NCBI GenBank assembly: GCA_039029395.1
Contig: JBCCGG010000016.1
Coordinates: 49,780-113,779, forward strand
Reading direction: 5' to 3'
Origin: JBCCGG01 sp039029395
GTDB lineage: Bacteria > Pseudomonadota > Alphaproteobacteria > Kiloniellales > JAKSDN01
Length of the DNA: 64,000 bases
Shown: one piece after another, positions 52,871-60,602 of the stretch
Layout: the number at the start of each line of letters is the position of its first letter
How positions within the stretch are numbered: the stretch's first letter is position 1
Notes under the pieces: generated by a model
Databases searched by the model: none
What the model saw: the letters and a program-made list of their open reading frames with translations, nothing else
What the model was told of the DNA's origin: nothing
Made by a program: the position numbers and the translations under genes

Positions 52871-54697
52871 ATGGCCATCGCCTTTGCCTCGGACGACGAT
52901 GATTTCGGCAGCCTTTCCACGCCCGCAACGATGGCCGCAGCTGTCGCGGCGCCCCGGGCTTGCCAGGAGGGCAGCTTCGCCGGCGCGGACGGCACGGCGC
53001 TGTTCTATCGGGCCTGGCTGCCCGACGGGCCGCCCAGCGGCGCGCTGCTCTTGCTCCACCGGGGTCACGAGCATTCCGGGCGCTGGCAGGAGGTGGTCGA
53101 TCGTTTGAACCTACCCGGCTACGCGATCTTCGCCTGGGATGCCCGGGGCCACGGCCGCTCGCCGGGCGTCCGGGGCGACGCCGCCAGCTTCGGCCAGCTG
53201 GTTGACGACCTGGAGGCCTTCGCCAGCCACGTCACGGCGGCCCACGGCGTCGCGCGCCGGGACATGGCGCTGATCGCCAACAGCGTCGGCGCGGTGATCG
53301 CGAGTGCCTGGCTGCACGCCTACGGGCCGCCCCTGCGCCTTGCGGTGCTGGCCAGCCCGGCGTTCAGGGTGCGGCTTTATGTGCCTTTTGCAGTGCCGCT
53401 CCTGCGCCTAGTCCAGCGCTTTAAGCCAGCTGCGACGATCCGCAGTACCGTCAAGGGCCGCTTGCTGACCCACGACCGGGCCCAGGCACGGGCCTACGAC
53501 GCCGATCCGCTGATCACGCTGGCGATCTCGCTCAGGGTTCTGCTCGGCCTGCACGACGCCGCCACCGATCTCCTGGCCGATGGCGGCGCGATCGCGACCC
53601 CGGTCCTGATGCTCACCGCCGGCAGCGACCTGGTGGTCAAGCGCGCGGCCCAGAAACGCTTCTTCGAGCAGCTCGGCACGGCCCAAAAGGAGCTGCGGGT
53701 GCTCGACGGCTTTCGCCACGACATCTTCAGCGAGCGGGAGCGGGGGCTGCCCATCGCGCTCGCCCGGGATGCCATTAGTCAGGCCTTCGCGCAGGCGCCC
53801 GAGCCGGCCGCCGAGACCGCCCGGCGCCAGGCCGCACGCACCCAAGGCGAGTTCGAGGCCCTGCGGCGACCCTTGCCGTGGCATGCGCCGCGCCGCCTGG
53901 GATTCGCCCTGCAAAAGCTTGCGCTCGCCAGCCTCGGGCGCTTGAGCCAGGGTGTCCGCCTGGGCTGGCGGCGGGGCTTCGATTCCGGCGCCATGCTAGA
54001 CTACGTCTACGAAAACCGGGCGTGCGGTTGGACGCCGCTGGGCCGCGCGATTGATCGGCGCTTCCTGGACTCGGTCGGCTGGCGCGGCATCCGCCAGCGC
54101 AAAGCCAACATGGAGGCGACCATCGATCAGGCGCTCGACCTTCTGGCAGAAGAGGGACGTCCCCGTCACGTGCTCGACATCGCCGCCGGCCACGGGCGCT
54201 ACCTGCTCGAGGCCTTGGCCCGGCGCGGCGATCCGGCGGTGAGCGCCGAGCTGAGGGACTTCGACCCGCGCAATCTAGAGGCCGGGCACGCGTTGGCCGA
54301 GCGCCTGGGCCTTGCCAATGTCACCTTCGAGGAGGGCGACGCCTTCGACGGGCCGTCGCTCGCCCGCGCCGCGCCACGTCCCGGCCTGGCGATCGTCTCC
54401 GGCCTCTACGAGCTGTTCGACGACAACCTTATGGTCGCCGACTCCCTGAGCGGCCTCGCCGCCGCGCTGGAGGAGGGTGGGCTCTTGATCGTCACCAATC
54501 AGCCTTGGCATCCTCAGCTGGAAATGATCGCCCGAGTCCTGCCGAGCCACCGAGACGGCAAACCTTGGGTCATGCGCCGGCGCAGCCAGGCCGAGATGAA
54601 TGCGCTCTTGCGCGCGGCCGGCTTCGCGCCGATCGCCCTCAAGCGCGATCCCGCCGGCATCTTCACGGTTACCCTCGCCCGCCGGCAGGCCGCGTGA
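52871..54697 (+). CDS. Alpha/beta hydrolase-methyltransferase fusion (YnbC-like)
   Basis: 608 residues from the ATG at 52871. An N-terminal serine hydrolase of the monoacylglycerol-lipase type (about 30-320; LLLHRGHEHSGRWQEVVDRL, WDARGHGRSPG, nucleophile elbow ANSVGAV, acid in GSDLVVKR, His in GFRHDIFSE) is joined to a class I SAM-dependent methyltransferase (about 400-605; HVLDIAAGHGRYLLEAL). The architecture matches E. coli YnbC. The elbow has Ala for the usual first Gly. It probably acts on a lipid. The next gene, a phosphatase, starts inside its stop, paralleling ynbC-ynbD. The operator before it makes it TetR-controlled. Confidence 0.9.
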   Translation: MAIAFASDDDDFGSLSTPATMAAAVAAPRACQEGSFAGADGTALFYRAWLPDGPPSGALLLLHRGHEHSGRWQEVVDRLNLPGYAIFAWDARGHGRSPGVRGDAASFGQLVDDLEAFASHVTAAHGVARRDMALIANSVGAVIASAWLHAYGPPLRLAVLASPAFRVRLYVPFAVPLLRLVQRFKPAATIRSTVKGRLLTHDRAQARAYDADPLITLAISLRVLLGLHDAATDLLADGGAIATPVLMLTAGSDLVVKRAAQKRFFEQLGTAQKELRVLDGFRHDIFSERERGLPIALARDAISQAFAQAPEPAAETARRQAARTQGEFEALRRPLPWHAPRRLGFALQKLALASLGRLSQGVRLGWRRGFDSGAMLDYVYENRACGWTPLGRAIDRRFLDSVGWRGIRQRKANMEATIDQALDLLAEEGRPRHVLDIAAGHGRYLLEALARRGDPAVSAELRDFDPRNLEAGHALAERLGLANVTFEEGDAFDGPSLARAAPRPGLAIVSGLYELFDDNLMVADSLSGLAAALEEGGLLIVTNQPWHPQLEMIARVLPSHRDGKPWVMRRRSQAEMNALLRAAGFAPIALKRDPAGIFTVTLARRQAA

Positions 54698-55365
54698 TCG
54701 GGCCGCGCCGGATCGCCGCCCGCTACGGCGCCGGCGCCCTCGCCCTCGGTTTGGCCGGGCTGATCGCCCCGCCGGCCAGCCTGATCCTCTTGTGGCCGGC
54801 GTTCGCCATGGCGCTAGTCGCGGCCGCCTATGGCGGCCTCGGGCCCGGTGTCTTGGGCAAGCGGGCCGGGCGCTTGGCCTGGGGCCGGCGTCTCTTGCTG
54901 GCGCCCTATCTGGCCGGCGCCCATGTCTCTCTGCGCCTGCAGAGCCGGGGCCATCCGCCCTACGTGGAGGTCGCACCGGGCGTCCTGCTGGGCCGGCGCC
55001 TCACCGCTGGGGAGGCCCGGCGCCTGGCGGCTCCCGCCGTGCTCGACCTCACCGCCGAGCTCTCCGAGAGCGCGCCCTTGCGCCGGCGCGAATACCGTTG
55101 CCTGCCGACCTTGGATCTCACCGTGCCGGGCCCGGCTGAGCTGGCCGAGGGCGCGCGCTTCATCGCCGAGCGGCTGCCCGAGGGCCCGGTCTATGTGCAC
55201 TGCGCCCTTGGCCTCGGCCGCTCGGCCACGGTGGTCGCGGCCTATCTGCTGGCAAGCGGCCAGGCCGCGACGGCGGGCGAGGCCGTGGCCCGGGTCAAGG
55301 CTGCCCAGCCCCGGGCGAAGCTCGAAGAGTCACAACTTGAGGTTTTCTTGACCACTCTTTGCTAG
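54694..55365 (+). CDS. Membrane-anchored dual-specificity phosphatase (YnbD-like)
   Basis: 223 residues from the GTG at 54694 overlapping the previous stop. N-terminal hydrophobic segments (ALALGLAGLIAPPASLILLWPAFAMALVAAAYGGLG) are followed by a short phosphatase domain whose P-loop is HCALGLGRSAT with C170 and R176. It can dephosphorylate phosphoproteins or phospholipid headgroups. E. coli YnbD has the same pairing of membrane segments and phosphatase domain, and sits beside YnbC. No CDP-alcohol phosphatidyltransferase (YnbA) lies here, so the unit is smaller. Confidence 0.88.
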   Translation: MIGPRRIAARYGAGALALGLAGLIAPPASLILLWPAFAMALVAAAYGGLGPGVLGKRAGRLAWGRRLLLAPYLAGAHVSLRLQSRGHPPYVEVAPGVLLGRRLTAGEARRLAAPAVLDLTAELSESAPLRRREYRCLPTLDLTVPGPAELAEGARFIAERLPEGPVYVHCALGLGRSATVVAAYLLASGQAATAGEAVARVKAAQPRAKLEESQLEVFLTTLC

Positions 55366-55398
55366 AATTTGCTCATTGCGACCAGTACCGAGCCTGCT

Positions 55399-56307
55399 AT
55401 GGCCGCTCCGTTCGACAGACGGAACATAGATTGGGTCCTCGCTTGCCCGCTCAGGCCGCGCAGCCGACGGGGTGCGCACGAGCTTCAGGCGGCGATTGCA
55501 GCCCTCAAAGCCGAGCGCGCGGGGATCCTGACGCTGGAGGCAAGGGAGCCTGGCGCGGTCTGGCTGGGCGGCTGGGACGAGCGGGCGCTCGAGGCCCATG
55601 TTACCTGGATCCTGGCGCACATGACCGAGGCGCTCGATGTCGGCGGCCCGGAGGCGGGTTACCGGGAGGTGATCGGCCGGTCGGCGGTGGTCGATCATCG
55701 CCGCCATGACAGGACCGGCGGCCCGCGCCAGCTCATGCTCGCGGTCGAACCGCGGGGCTTTCCCAAGGGCCAGAGCTACGAGACCCATATCGCGGTGTCC
55801 GGCTTTTCCGACGAGACCCGTCGGACGATTGAGGCGGGCGTGGTCAAGGGGCTCGACAGCGGCGCAGTCGCGGACTGCCCGATGATCGCAGTCCTGGTCA
55901 CGGTGCTGGCGCTAGACCTCGGCCACCCGGCGGCGAGTGGCCTGGTGCTCGAGGAGGCGCTGCGGGTCGCCCTGCGCGATGCCCTGTGGCAGGCCGAGCC
56001 TCGCCTGGTCGAGCCGATCATGGCCCTCCAGGTGACCACGCCCGAGTCCTTTATTGGCCAAGTCTGCGGCGACCTTGCCAGCCGGCGCAGCCAGCTTTCC
56101 GACACGGACCGCAGGGGCGGCAGTGTGACAATCTCAGCCGAGGTGCCGATCGCCAATCTCTACGGCTACGCCAACAGCCTGCGGTCGCTAACCGAGGGCC
56201 GGGCAACCTACGTTCAGCGCTTCAGCCACTACGCCCAGGTGCCCGGCTCGCCGCCGCCCGACGACGATCCCCCGCCGGAGGCGGCGGCTGGGGCGCTCAA
56301 GTGGTGA
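55399..56307 (+). CDS. EF-G-like protein lacking the GTPase domain (domains III-V only)
   Basis: 302 residues from the ATG at 55399; a TTG at 55369 is an alternative. About 10-110 resembles EF-G domain III (WVLACPLRPRSRRGAHELQAAIAALKAE; GYREVIG at its end). Then domain IV-like (IEAGVVKGLDSGAVADCPMIAVLVTVLALDLGHPAASGLVLEEALRVALRDA) and domain V-like (LVEPIMALQVTTPESFIGQVCGDLASRRSQ; LYGYANSLRSLTEGRATYVQRFSHYAQVP) segments follow. There is no G1-G4 GTPase motif upstream, and the preceding gene is an unrelated phosphatase, so this is not simply a frameshifted EF-G. It may bind the ribosome or an EF-G partner. It is 33 bases downstream of the phosphatase and possibly in the TetR-controlled operon. 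Confidence 0.85.
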   Translation: MAAPFDRRNIDWVLACPLRPRSRRGAHELQAAIAALKAERAGILTLEAREPGAVWLGGWDERALEAHVTWILAHMTEALDVGGPEAGYREVIGRSAVVDHRRHDRTGGPRQLMLAVEPRGFPKGQSYETHIAVSGFSDETRRTIEAGVVKGLDSGAVADCPMIAVLVTVLALDLGHPAASGLVLEEALRVALRDALWQAEPRLVEPIMALQVTTPESFIGQVCGDLASRRSQLSDTDRRGGSVTISAEVPIANLYGYANSLRSLTEGRATYVQRFSHYAQVPGSPPPDDDPPPEAAAGALKW

Positions 56308-57016
56308 GGGGCTGCTGCCATTCCATGACCATGAACCAGGGCACCCGGCGATAGCGGGCCTGGCGTGCCGGATCGCCCGATCTCGGGTTCGGCTCGTCGA
56401 AGACGCGCAGCTGCAAGCCGGCCTCCAGGAGCGCGGTCATATAGGCGGACAGCGGGCGGTGGCGGTTGATCACCCGGATGCCGGCCCAGCTGTCCCAATA
56501 GTCGTGCTCCTCCAGGTAACGGTCGAGCGGGTAGTACAGGTTCTGACCGTTCTCGTCCTCGACCCAACGCTTGGGGGCGCCGGCGGTGACCAGGCCGGTC
56601 AGGTTCGCGATCAGCAGCGTGCCGCCGGGCGCGAGCACCCGGACCATCTCCAGTATGCCGGTGCGGAAGTCGGGTATGTCGATTAAGCTCAGGTAGCTTA
56701 CCACCAGATCGAAACTGGCCGCCGCGAAGGGCAGCTGTTCGGCGCGCGCCAGAAAGTATTGGCCGGCGGGGTCGTGCGCTCGGGCCTGGTCGATCAGCCG
56801 GGCGGTTGGGTCGATGCCGATCGTGATGTCGACGGTGTTCTCGAGCAGGCGGCAAAATCGCCCCTCTCCGCACCCCACGTCGAGCGCCCGCGCGAAGCGC
56901 CGGCCCTCAAGCAGCTCCAGCATGGCAGGATCGAGCACGTGCTCGCGCCTCCAATCTCCGCGCTCGCCGATCCGAGCAATCCAGGCCTCGGCTGATTCCG
57001 CCCAGCCGTCGGTCAT
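56297..57016 (-). CDS. Class I SAM-dependent methyltransferase
   Basis: 239 residues. Motif I RALDVGCGEGRFCRLL (about 40-55), GIDPTARLIDQAR, YFLARAEQLPFAAASFDLVVSYLSLIDIPDF and VLAPGGTLLIANL are the standard Rossmann SAM-binding elements. Substrate unknown; UbiE/small-molecule methyltransferases are closest in pattern. It overlaps the EF-G-like gene tail by 11 bases (convergent) and lies 47 bases downstream of a membrane protein gene on its own strand. Confidence 0.92.
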   Translation of the reverse strand: MTDGWAESAEAWIARIGERGDWRREHVLDPAMLELLEGRRFARALDVGCGEGRFCRLLENTVDITIGIDPTARLIDQARAHDPAGQYFLARAEQLPFAAASFDLVVSYLSLIDIPDFRTGILEMVRVLAPGGTLLIANLTGLVTAGAPKRWVEDENGQNLYYPLDRYLEEHDYWDSWAGIRVINRHRPLSAYMTALLEAGLQLRVFDEPNPRSGDPARQARYRRVPWFMVMEWQQPLTT

Positions 57017-57063
57017 TGAGGATCTCCATCGATGTGCGTGGGAGGCCGGTTATGGCCTCTCTC

Positions 57064-57687
57064 TCACGCCTCCGCTTCCCGCAGCAGGATACCTCGCTCC
57101 CGCGTGTTGTTGAGCAGAAAGGCGCTGATGACTTCCAGATTGTCGCGCACCTCGGGATGATTGACCGGCGAGGTTCGGCCGGTGCCTTGGCAGGTGATGA
57201 CGATCTCGGCCCGTTGGTCCGTCACCGGAGTGATCGCGAAGTCGATCGACTCGGCGGGCTTGAAGGGGCCGGTGTAGCGAAGGGCGACGATCCGGCCCGC
57301 GCGCTCGTCGATCCATTGCAGACGGATCCGGCCTTTCAGAAGTCTCAGAGCCTCGAAGCAGAGATCGAAGAGTTCGGCGGCGCTGCCATGGGCGACGAAA
57401 CGCCGGCGCTCCATCCGACCCGAGCCATTCGACTGCGCCGCATTCTTAGGCCGGCGAAGCGAGACTTTTTCCGGCCACAAACTGGCCAAGGCGATGGCGA
57501 GCAGACCTGCGCCGAACACGGCGATCAGGGTCTTTGAAGGCCCCGCCATAACGGCAAAGTAAGTCTTGGCCAAAAGGTAGAGGGCCGCCAACAAGGCCAG
57601 GAAGAGGATAAGCCGCACGCCGTTGCGGACCAGGCTCCTGTTGCGAAACCAGACCCTGCGTCTCCGTCCTGGTGAAGCCGATCCCAT
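57064..57687 (-). CDS. Hypothetical membrane protein
   Basis: 207 residues from the ATG at 57687 (a GTG at 57740 is an alternative). Two membrane helices (LILFLALLAALYLLAKTYFAVM; TLIAVFGAGLLAIALASLW) are followed by a cytoplasmic domain of about 130 residues: RFVAHGSAAELFDLCFEALRLLKGRIRLQWIDERAGRIVALRYTG and AEIVITCQGTGRTSPVNHPEVRDNLEVISAFL. It is adjacent to the methyltransferase gene on the same strand. A much longer reading frame upstream is antisense to the VIT/vWA gene and is not coding. Family unknown. Confidence 0.7.
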   Translation of the reverse strand: MGSASPGRRRRVWFRNRSLVRNGVRLILFLALLAALYLLAKTYFAVMAGPSKTLIAVFGAGLLAIALASLWPEKVSLRRPKNAAQSNGSGRMERRRFVAHGSAAELFDLCFEALRLLKGRIRLQWIDERAGRIVALRYTGPFKPAESIDFAITPVTDQRAEIVITCQGTGRTSPVNHPEVRDNLEVISAFLLNNTRERGILLREAEA

Positions 57688-57798
57688 GCCGCGCCCCAAG
57701 CCTGCCCGTCCTTGTCGTGCCCGAAGAGCATAGATCTTCACGGGCGAGCAATCCAGACGTGGAGATCGAGGTTCGCCCGCCACCTCTCGCTGAATAAA

Positions 57799-57813
57799 TT
57801 GAACATTGTATAA
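57799..57813. promoter_or_regulatory. TetR operator-like site 4
   Basis: TTGAACATTGTATAA resembles the operator form TTGAAC-N3-GTTxxA, with changes in the right arm. It lies 42 bases upstream of operator 3 in the promoter region of the VIT/vWA gene. Confidence 0.45.
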
Positions 57814-57820
57814 AAATTGC

Positions 57821-57873
57821 TTGACGAGCCGGGGAGCAGGCTCAATATTAATTAAACATCGTTCAAAATAATA
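57821..57873 (+). promoter_or_regulatory. Promoter with TetR operator 3 for the VIT/vWA operon
   Basis: TTGACG (57821-57826) and AATATT/ATATTA (17- or 18-base spacing) form a sigma-70-like promoter. AACATCGTTCAA at 57855-57866, the same 12 bases as at 52836-52847, covers the start point in an AT-rich stretch that contrasts with the surrounding GC-rich DNA. Confidence 0.75.
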
Positions 57874-57885
57874 GCGAGGCCCTTC

Positions 57886-59964
57886 ATGTCCTCCAAGCCT
57901 TATCAAGCCCTGCGCAAGGGACTGGTCGCCGCGGTCGCCGCCATGGCCGGGCTTTTGCTTGCCTCCCAGGTTCAAGCCGCCGGGCTGCTCAGCCCCGCCG
58001 ACGGCAGCGCGCCGCCCTTGGAGCTGCGCGATCATCAGGTCCGGGTCGTGGTCGAGGACGGCTACGCCGTGACCACCATCGAGCAGGTCTTCGCCAATCC
58101 CCATGGCCGGGACTTCGAGGCGCGCTACTCCTTCCCGGTGCCTGAAAAGGCGGCGGTCGCCAACTTCTCCTATTGGATCGACGGAAAGGAGGTGATCGGC
58201 GAGGTCCTGCCCAAGGCCAAGGCCCGCCAGGTCTATCAGGAGGAGCAGGCGGCCGGCCGAGAGGCGGCGCTGGCCGAGCAGGACAGTCACAAGACCTTCG
58301 ACATGACCGTCTGGCCGGTGCCGGCCGGCGGCGAGGTGCGCATCGCGCTCAGCTACATTCAGGCGGCCAAGGTGGACACCGGCATCGGCCGCTTCGTCTA
58401 TCCGCTCGCCGAGGGCGGGGTCGACGAGGACAAGCTCGCGTTCTGGACCGCCAACGAGGTGGTCACTGGCCGCTTCTCCTTCGACCTGGAGCTGAAAGCC
58501 GCGACGCTGATCGCGGCGCTCCGCCTGCCGGCCCACCCCCAGGCCCAGGTGACTAAGGCGGCCCCCGGCCACTGGCTGGTCCACATGGACAACGGCGTGC
58601 CGGTCGCCGCCGCCCAAGAGGAGGCGGGCGCCGCCGTGCAGCAGGTCGCGGTCACGCCCGCAACCCGGCTCGACCAGGACATCGTGGTCTACTGGCGCCT
58701 GGCCGAGGGGCTGCCGGCCTCGGTCGAGCTGGTCGCCCACAAGCCGGTCGGCGCCCAGCGCGGCACCTTCATGCTGGTGGTCACGCCGGGCGACGACCTG
58801 GCGCCGATCACCGAGGGCCGGGACTGGACCTTCGTGCTCGACAAGTCGGGCTCCATGTCCGGCAAGTGGCATAGCTTGGCCGAGGGCGTGCGCCTGGGCC
58901 TGCTCGAGCTCCGGCCCGAGGACCGCTTTCGCATCTTCGCCTTCGACAACGCCGCCTACACCTTGACCGAGGGTTACAAGCCGGCGACGCCGGCGCAGAT
59001 CCAGCAGGCCTTGGACAGCGTTCGGCGCCTGCAGTCGGGCGGCGGCACCAACCTCTATGCCGGGCTCAACACGGGCCTGCACGGCAGCGACGCCGACCGC
59101 ACCGCGGCCCTGTTCCTGGTGACCGACGGCGTCGCCAATGTGGGCGAGACCCGACACCGCGCCTTTCTCGACCTGGTGCGCCAGCAGGACCTCAGGCTCT
59201 TCACCTTCGTCATGGGCAACAGCGCCAACCGGCCCTTGCTGGAGGCCATGACCCGGGAGTCCGGCGGCACGGCGATCAGCGTGTCGACCAGCGACGACAT
59301 CGCCGGCGCGGTGCTCACGGCCCAGTCCAAGGTCGGCCATCAGGCGCTCCACGACGTGGCGCTGACCATCGAGGGCCTGCGCACCGGCGACCTCGCGCCG
59401 AGCCGCATCGGCAGCCTCTACCGGGGCCAGCAGCTGGTGCTCTTCGGCCACTACTGGGGCGACGGCCCGGCCAACGTTACCTTGACCGCCAAGGTCTCCG
59501 GCCAGCCGGTCACCTACCGCACCACCTTCGATTTTCCGGCGGTCGCCGAGGCCAACCCCGAGGTCGAGCGCCTCTGGGCCTTCGCGGCGATCGAGGAGCG
59601 GCTTCAGGAGATCGAGGACTTCGGCGCCACCGCCGACCGGGAGCAGGCGGTGGTCGATCTGGCGGTCGAGCACGGCCTGGTCACGCCCTTGACCTCCATG
59701 GTCGTGCTGCGCGAGGCCGCCTTCGCCGAGCGCGGTATCGACCGCACCAACCAGGCCCGGGTCGCCGGGGAGCGGGCCGCCCAAGCCCAACGCCAGGGCC
59801 AGCCGGCGGTCAATCACCGGGTCGACCAGGCCCAGCCCATGATGCAAAGCCAGCGCCCGAGCTTCAGCGCCGGCGGCGGTGGCGGGGCTGGTGCGATCGG
59901 GCCGTTCGGCGGCTTCCTCGTGGTGCTGCTGGCGCTGGCCGCCTTCAAGGCCCGCAAGCCGTGA
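57886..59964 (+). CDS. VIT/vWA-domain surface protein with a GlyGly-CTERM-like tail
   Basis: 692 residues. Signal peptide (AAVAAMAGLLLASQVQA), VIT domain (about 40-165; ELRDHQVRVVVEDGYAVTTIEQVFANPHGRDFEARYSFPVPEKAAVANF), von Willebrand A domain from about 315 with the MIDAS motif DKSGSMS (D319, S321, S323), then SAGGGGGAGAIGPF followed by a membrane helix GGFLVVLLALAAF and the basic end KARKP. This tail has the Gly-rich motif, helix and positive terminus of GlyGly-CTERM sorting signals. The proteobacterial counterparts carry an LPXTG-type signal and pair with a sortase; here the neighbour is a rhombosortase. Its start overlaps that gene's by four bases. Confidence 0.93.
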   Translation: MSSKPYQALRKGLVAAVAAMAGLLLASQVQAAGLLSPADGSAPPLELRDHQVRVVVEDGYAVTTIEQVFANPHGRDFEARYSFPVPEKAAVANFSYWIDGKEVIGEVLPKAKARQVYQEEQAAGREAALAEQDSHKTFDMTVWPVPAGGEVRIALSYIQAAKVDTGIGRFVYPLAEGGVDEDKLAFWTANEVVTGRFSFDLELKAATLIAALRLPAHPQAQVTKAAPGHWLVHMDNGVPVAAAQEEAGAAVQQVAVTPATRLDQDIVVYWRLAEGLPASVELVAHKPVGAQRGTFMLVVTPGDDLAPITEGRDWTFVLDKSGSMSGKWHSLAEGVRLGLLELRPEDRFRIFAFDNAAYTLTEGYKPATPAQIQQALDSVRRLQSGGGTNLYAGLNTGLHGSDADRTAALFLVTDGVANVGETRHRAFLDLVRQQDLRLFTFVMGNSANRPLLEAMTRESGGTAISVSTSDDIAGAVLTAQSKVGHQALHDVALTIEGLRTGDLAPSRIGSLYRGQQLVLFGHYWGDGPANVTLTAKVSGQPVTYRTTFDFPAVAEANPEVERLWAFAAIEERLQEIEDFGATADREQAVVDLAVEHGLVTPLTSMVVLREAAFAERGIDRTNQARVAGERAAQAQRQGQPAVNHRVDQAQPMMQSQRPSFSAGGGGGAGAIGPFGGFLVVLLALAAFKARKP

Positions 59965-60563
59965 ACCTCGCCACCTCCTTAGCAAACTCGAGCCGGGGCG
60001 CCATGAGGGTGCCCTGGCTCACCTTTTGCCTGGGGCTCGGAGCGGCGGCACTCTTCGCGCTCTTCGGGCCGGCGCCCGAGGCCTGGCTCTACGACCGGGC
60101 AGCGATCGAGGCCGGCGAGTTGTGGCGCCTGGTCACCGGCCACATGGTGCACAGCGACCGGGTGCATCTGGCCTGGAACCTGGGCGCGCTGCTGCTTCTG
60201 GGCGGCCTTGCCGAGCTGCGCCTGGGCGCCCGGGCGCTGATCGGGCCGCTTGTCCTCGGAGTCATCGCGATCGACGCCTGGCTTTGGTGGGCCGAGCCGG
60301 CGCTCTTGCGCTACTGCGGGCTCTCGGGCCTTCTAAACGGGCTCTTCGTGGCGCTGGCTCTTGGCCTCTGGCGGCAGAGCGGCAGCCGGCTGTTCCTCTT
60401 GCTGGCAGCCGGCGACATCGCCAAGATCGCGCTCGAGGCCCACCTGGGCGGCGCCCTGTTGCCGACAACGAGTGCGCTCTGGGGCCCGGTGCCCGGCGCC
60501 CATCTGGTCGGCTTCGGGGCCGGTCTGGCGGCGGCACTTATCCCCGGGTTCCACAGCGATTAG
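59961..60563 (+). CDS. rrtA: Rhombosortase (rhomboid-family GlyGly-CTERM protease)
   Basis: 200 residues from a GTG overlapping the previous stop; about six membrane helices. WRLVTGHMVHSDRVHLAWNLGALLLLGGLAELRLG is the rhomboid-type N-terminal loop (GH..H...HL.WN). The catalytic Ser is S122 in YCGLSGLLNGL and the His is H181 in PGAHLVGFGAG. Rhombosortases cut the GlyGly-CTERM tail of exported proteins for anchoring at the surface. The preceding VIT/vWA gene, overlapping by four bases, supplies an obvious dedicated substrate. Confidence 0.9.
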   Translation: MNLATSLANSSRGAMRVPWLTFCLGLGAAALFALFGPAPEAWLYDRAAIEAGELWRLVTGHMVHSDRVHLAWNLGALLLLGGLAELRLGARALIGPLVLGVIAIDAWLWWAEPALLRYCGLSGLLNGLFVALALGLWRQSGSRLFLLLAAGDIAKIALEAHLGGALLPTTSALWGPVPGAHLVGFGAGLAAALIPGFHSD

Positions 60564-60602
60564 GAGTCCAGCGACTCGGGCCGACCCGCTATGGTGGCGG
60601 CC

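Noticed and set aside
57688..59985. Very long minus-strand reading frame antisense to the VIT/vWA gene
   Set aside because: Arg/Gly/His-rich shadow of a high-GC gene; only the last 207 codons (57064-57687) lie outside the shadow and look protein-like.
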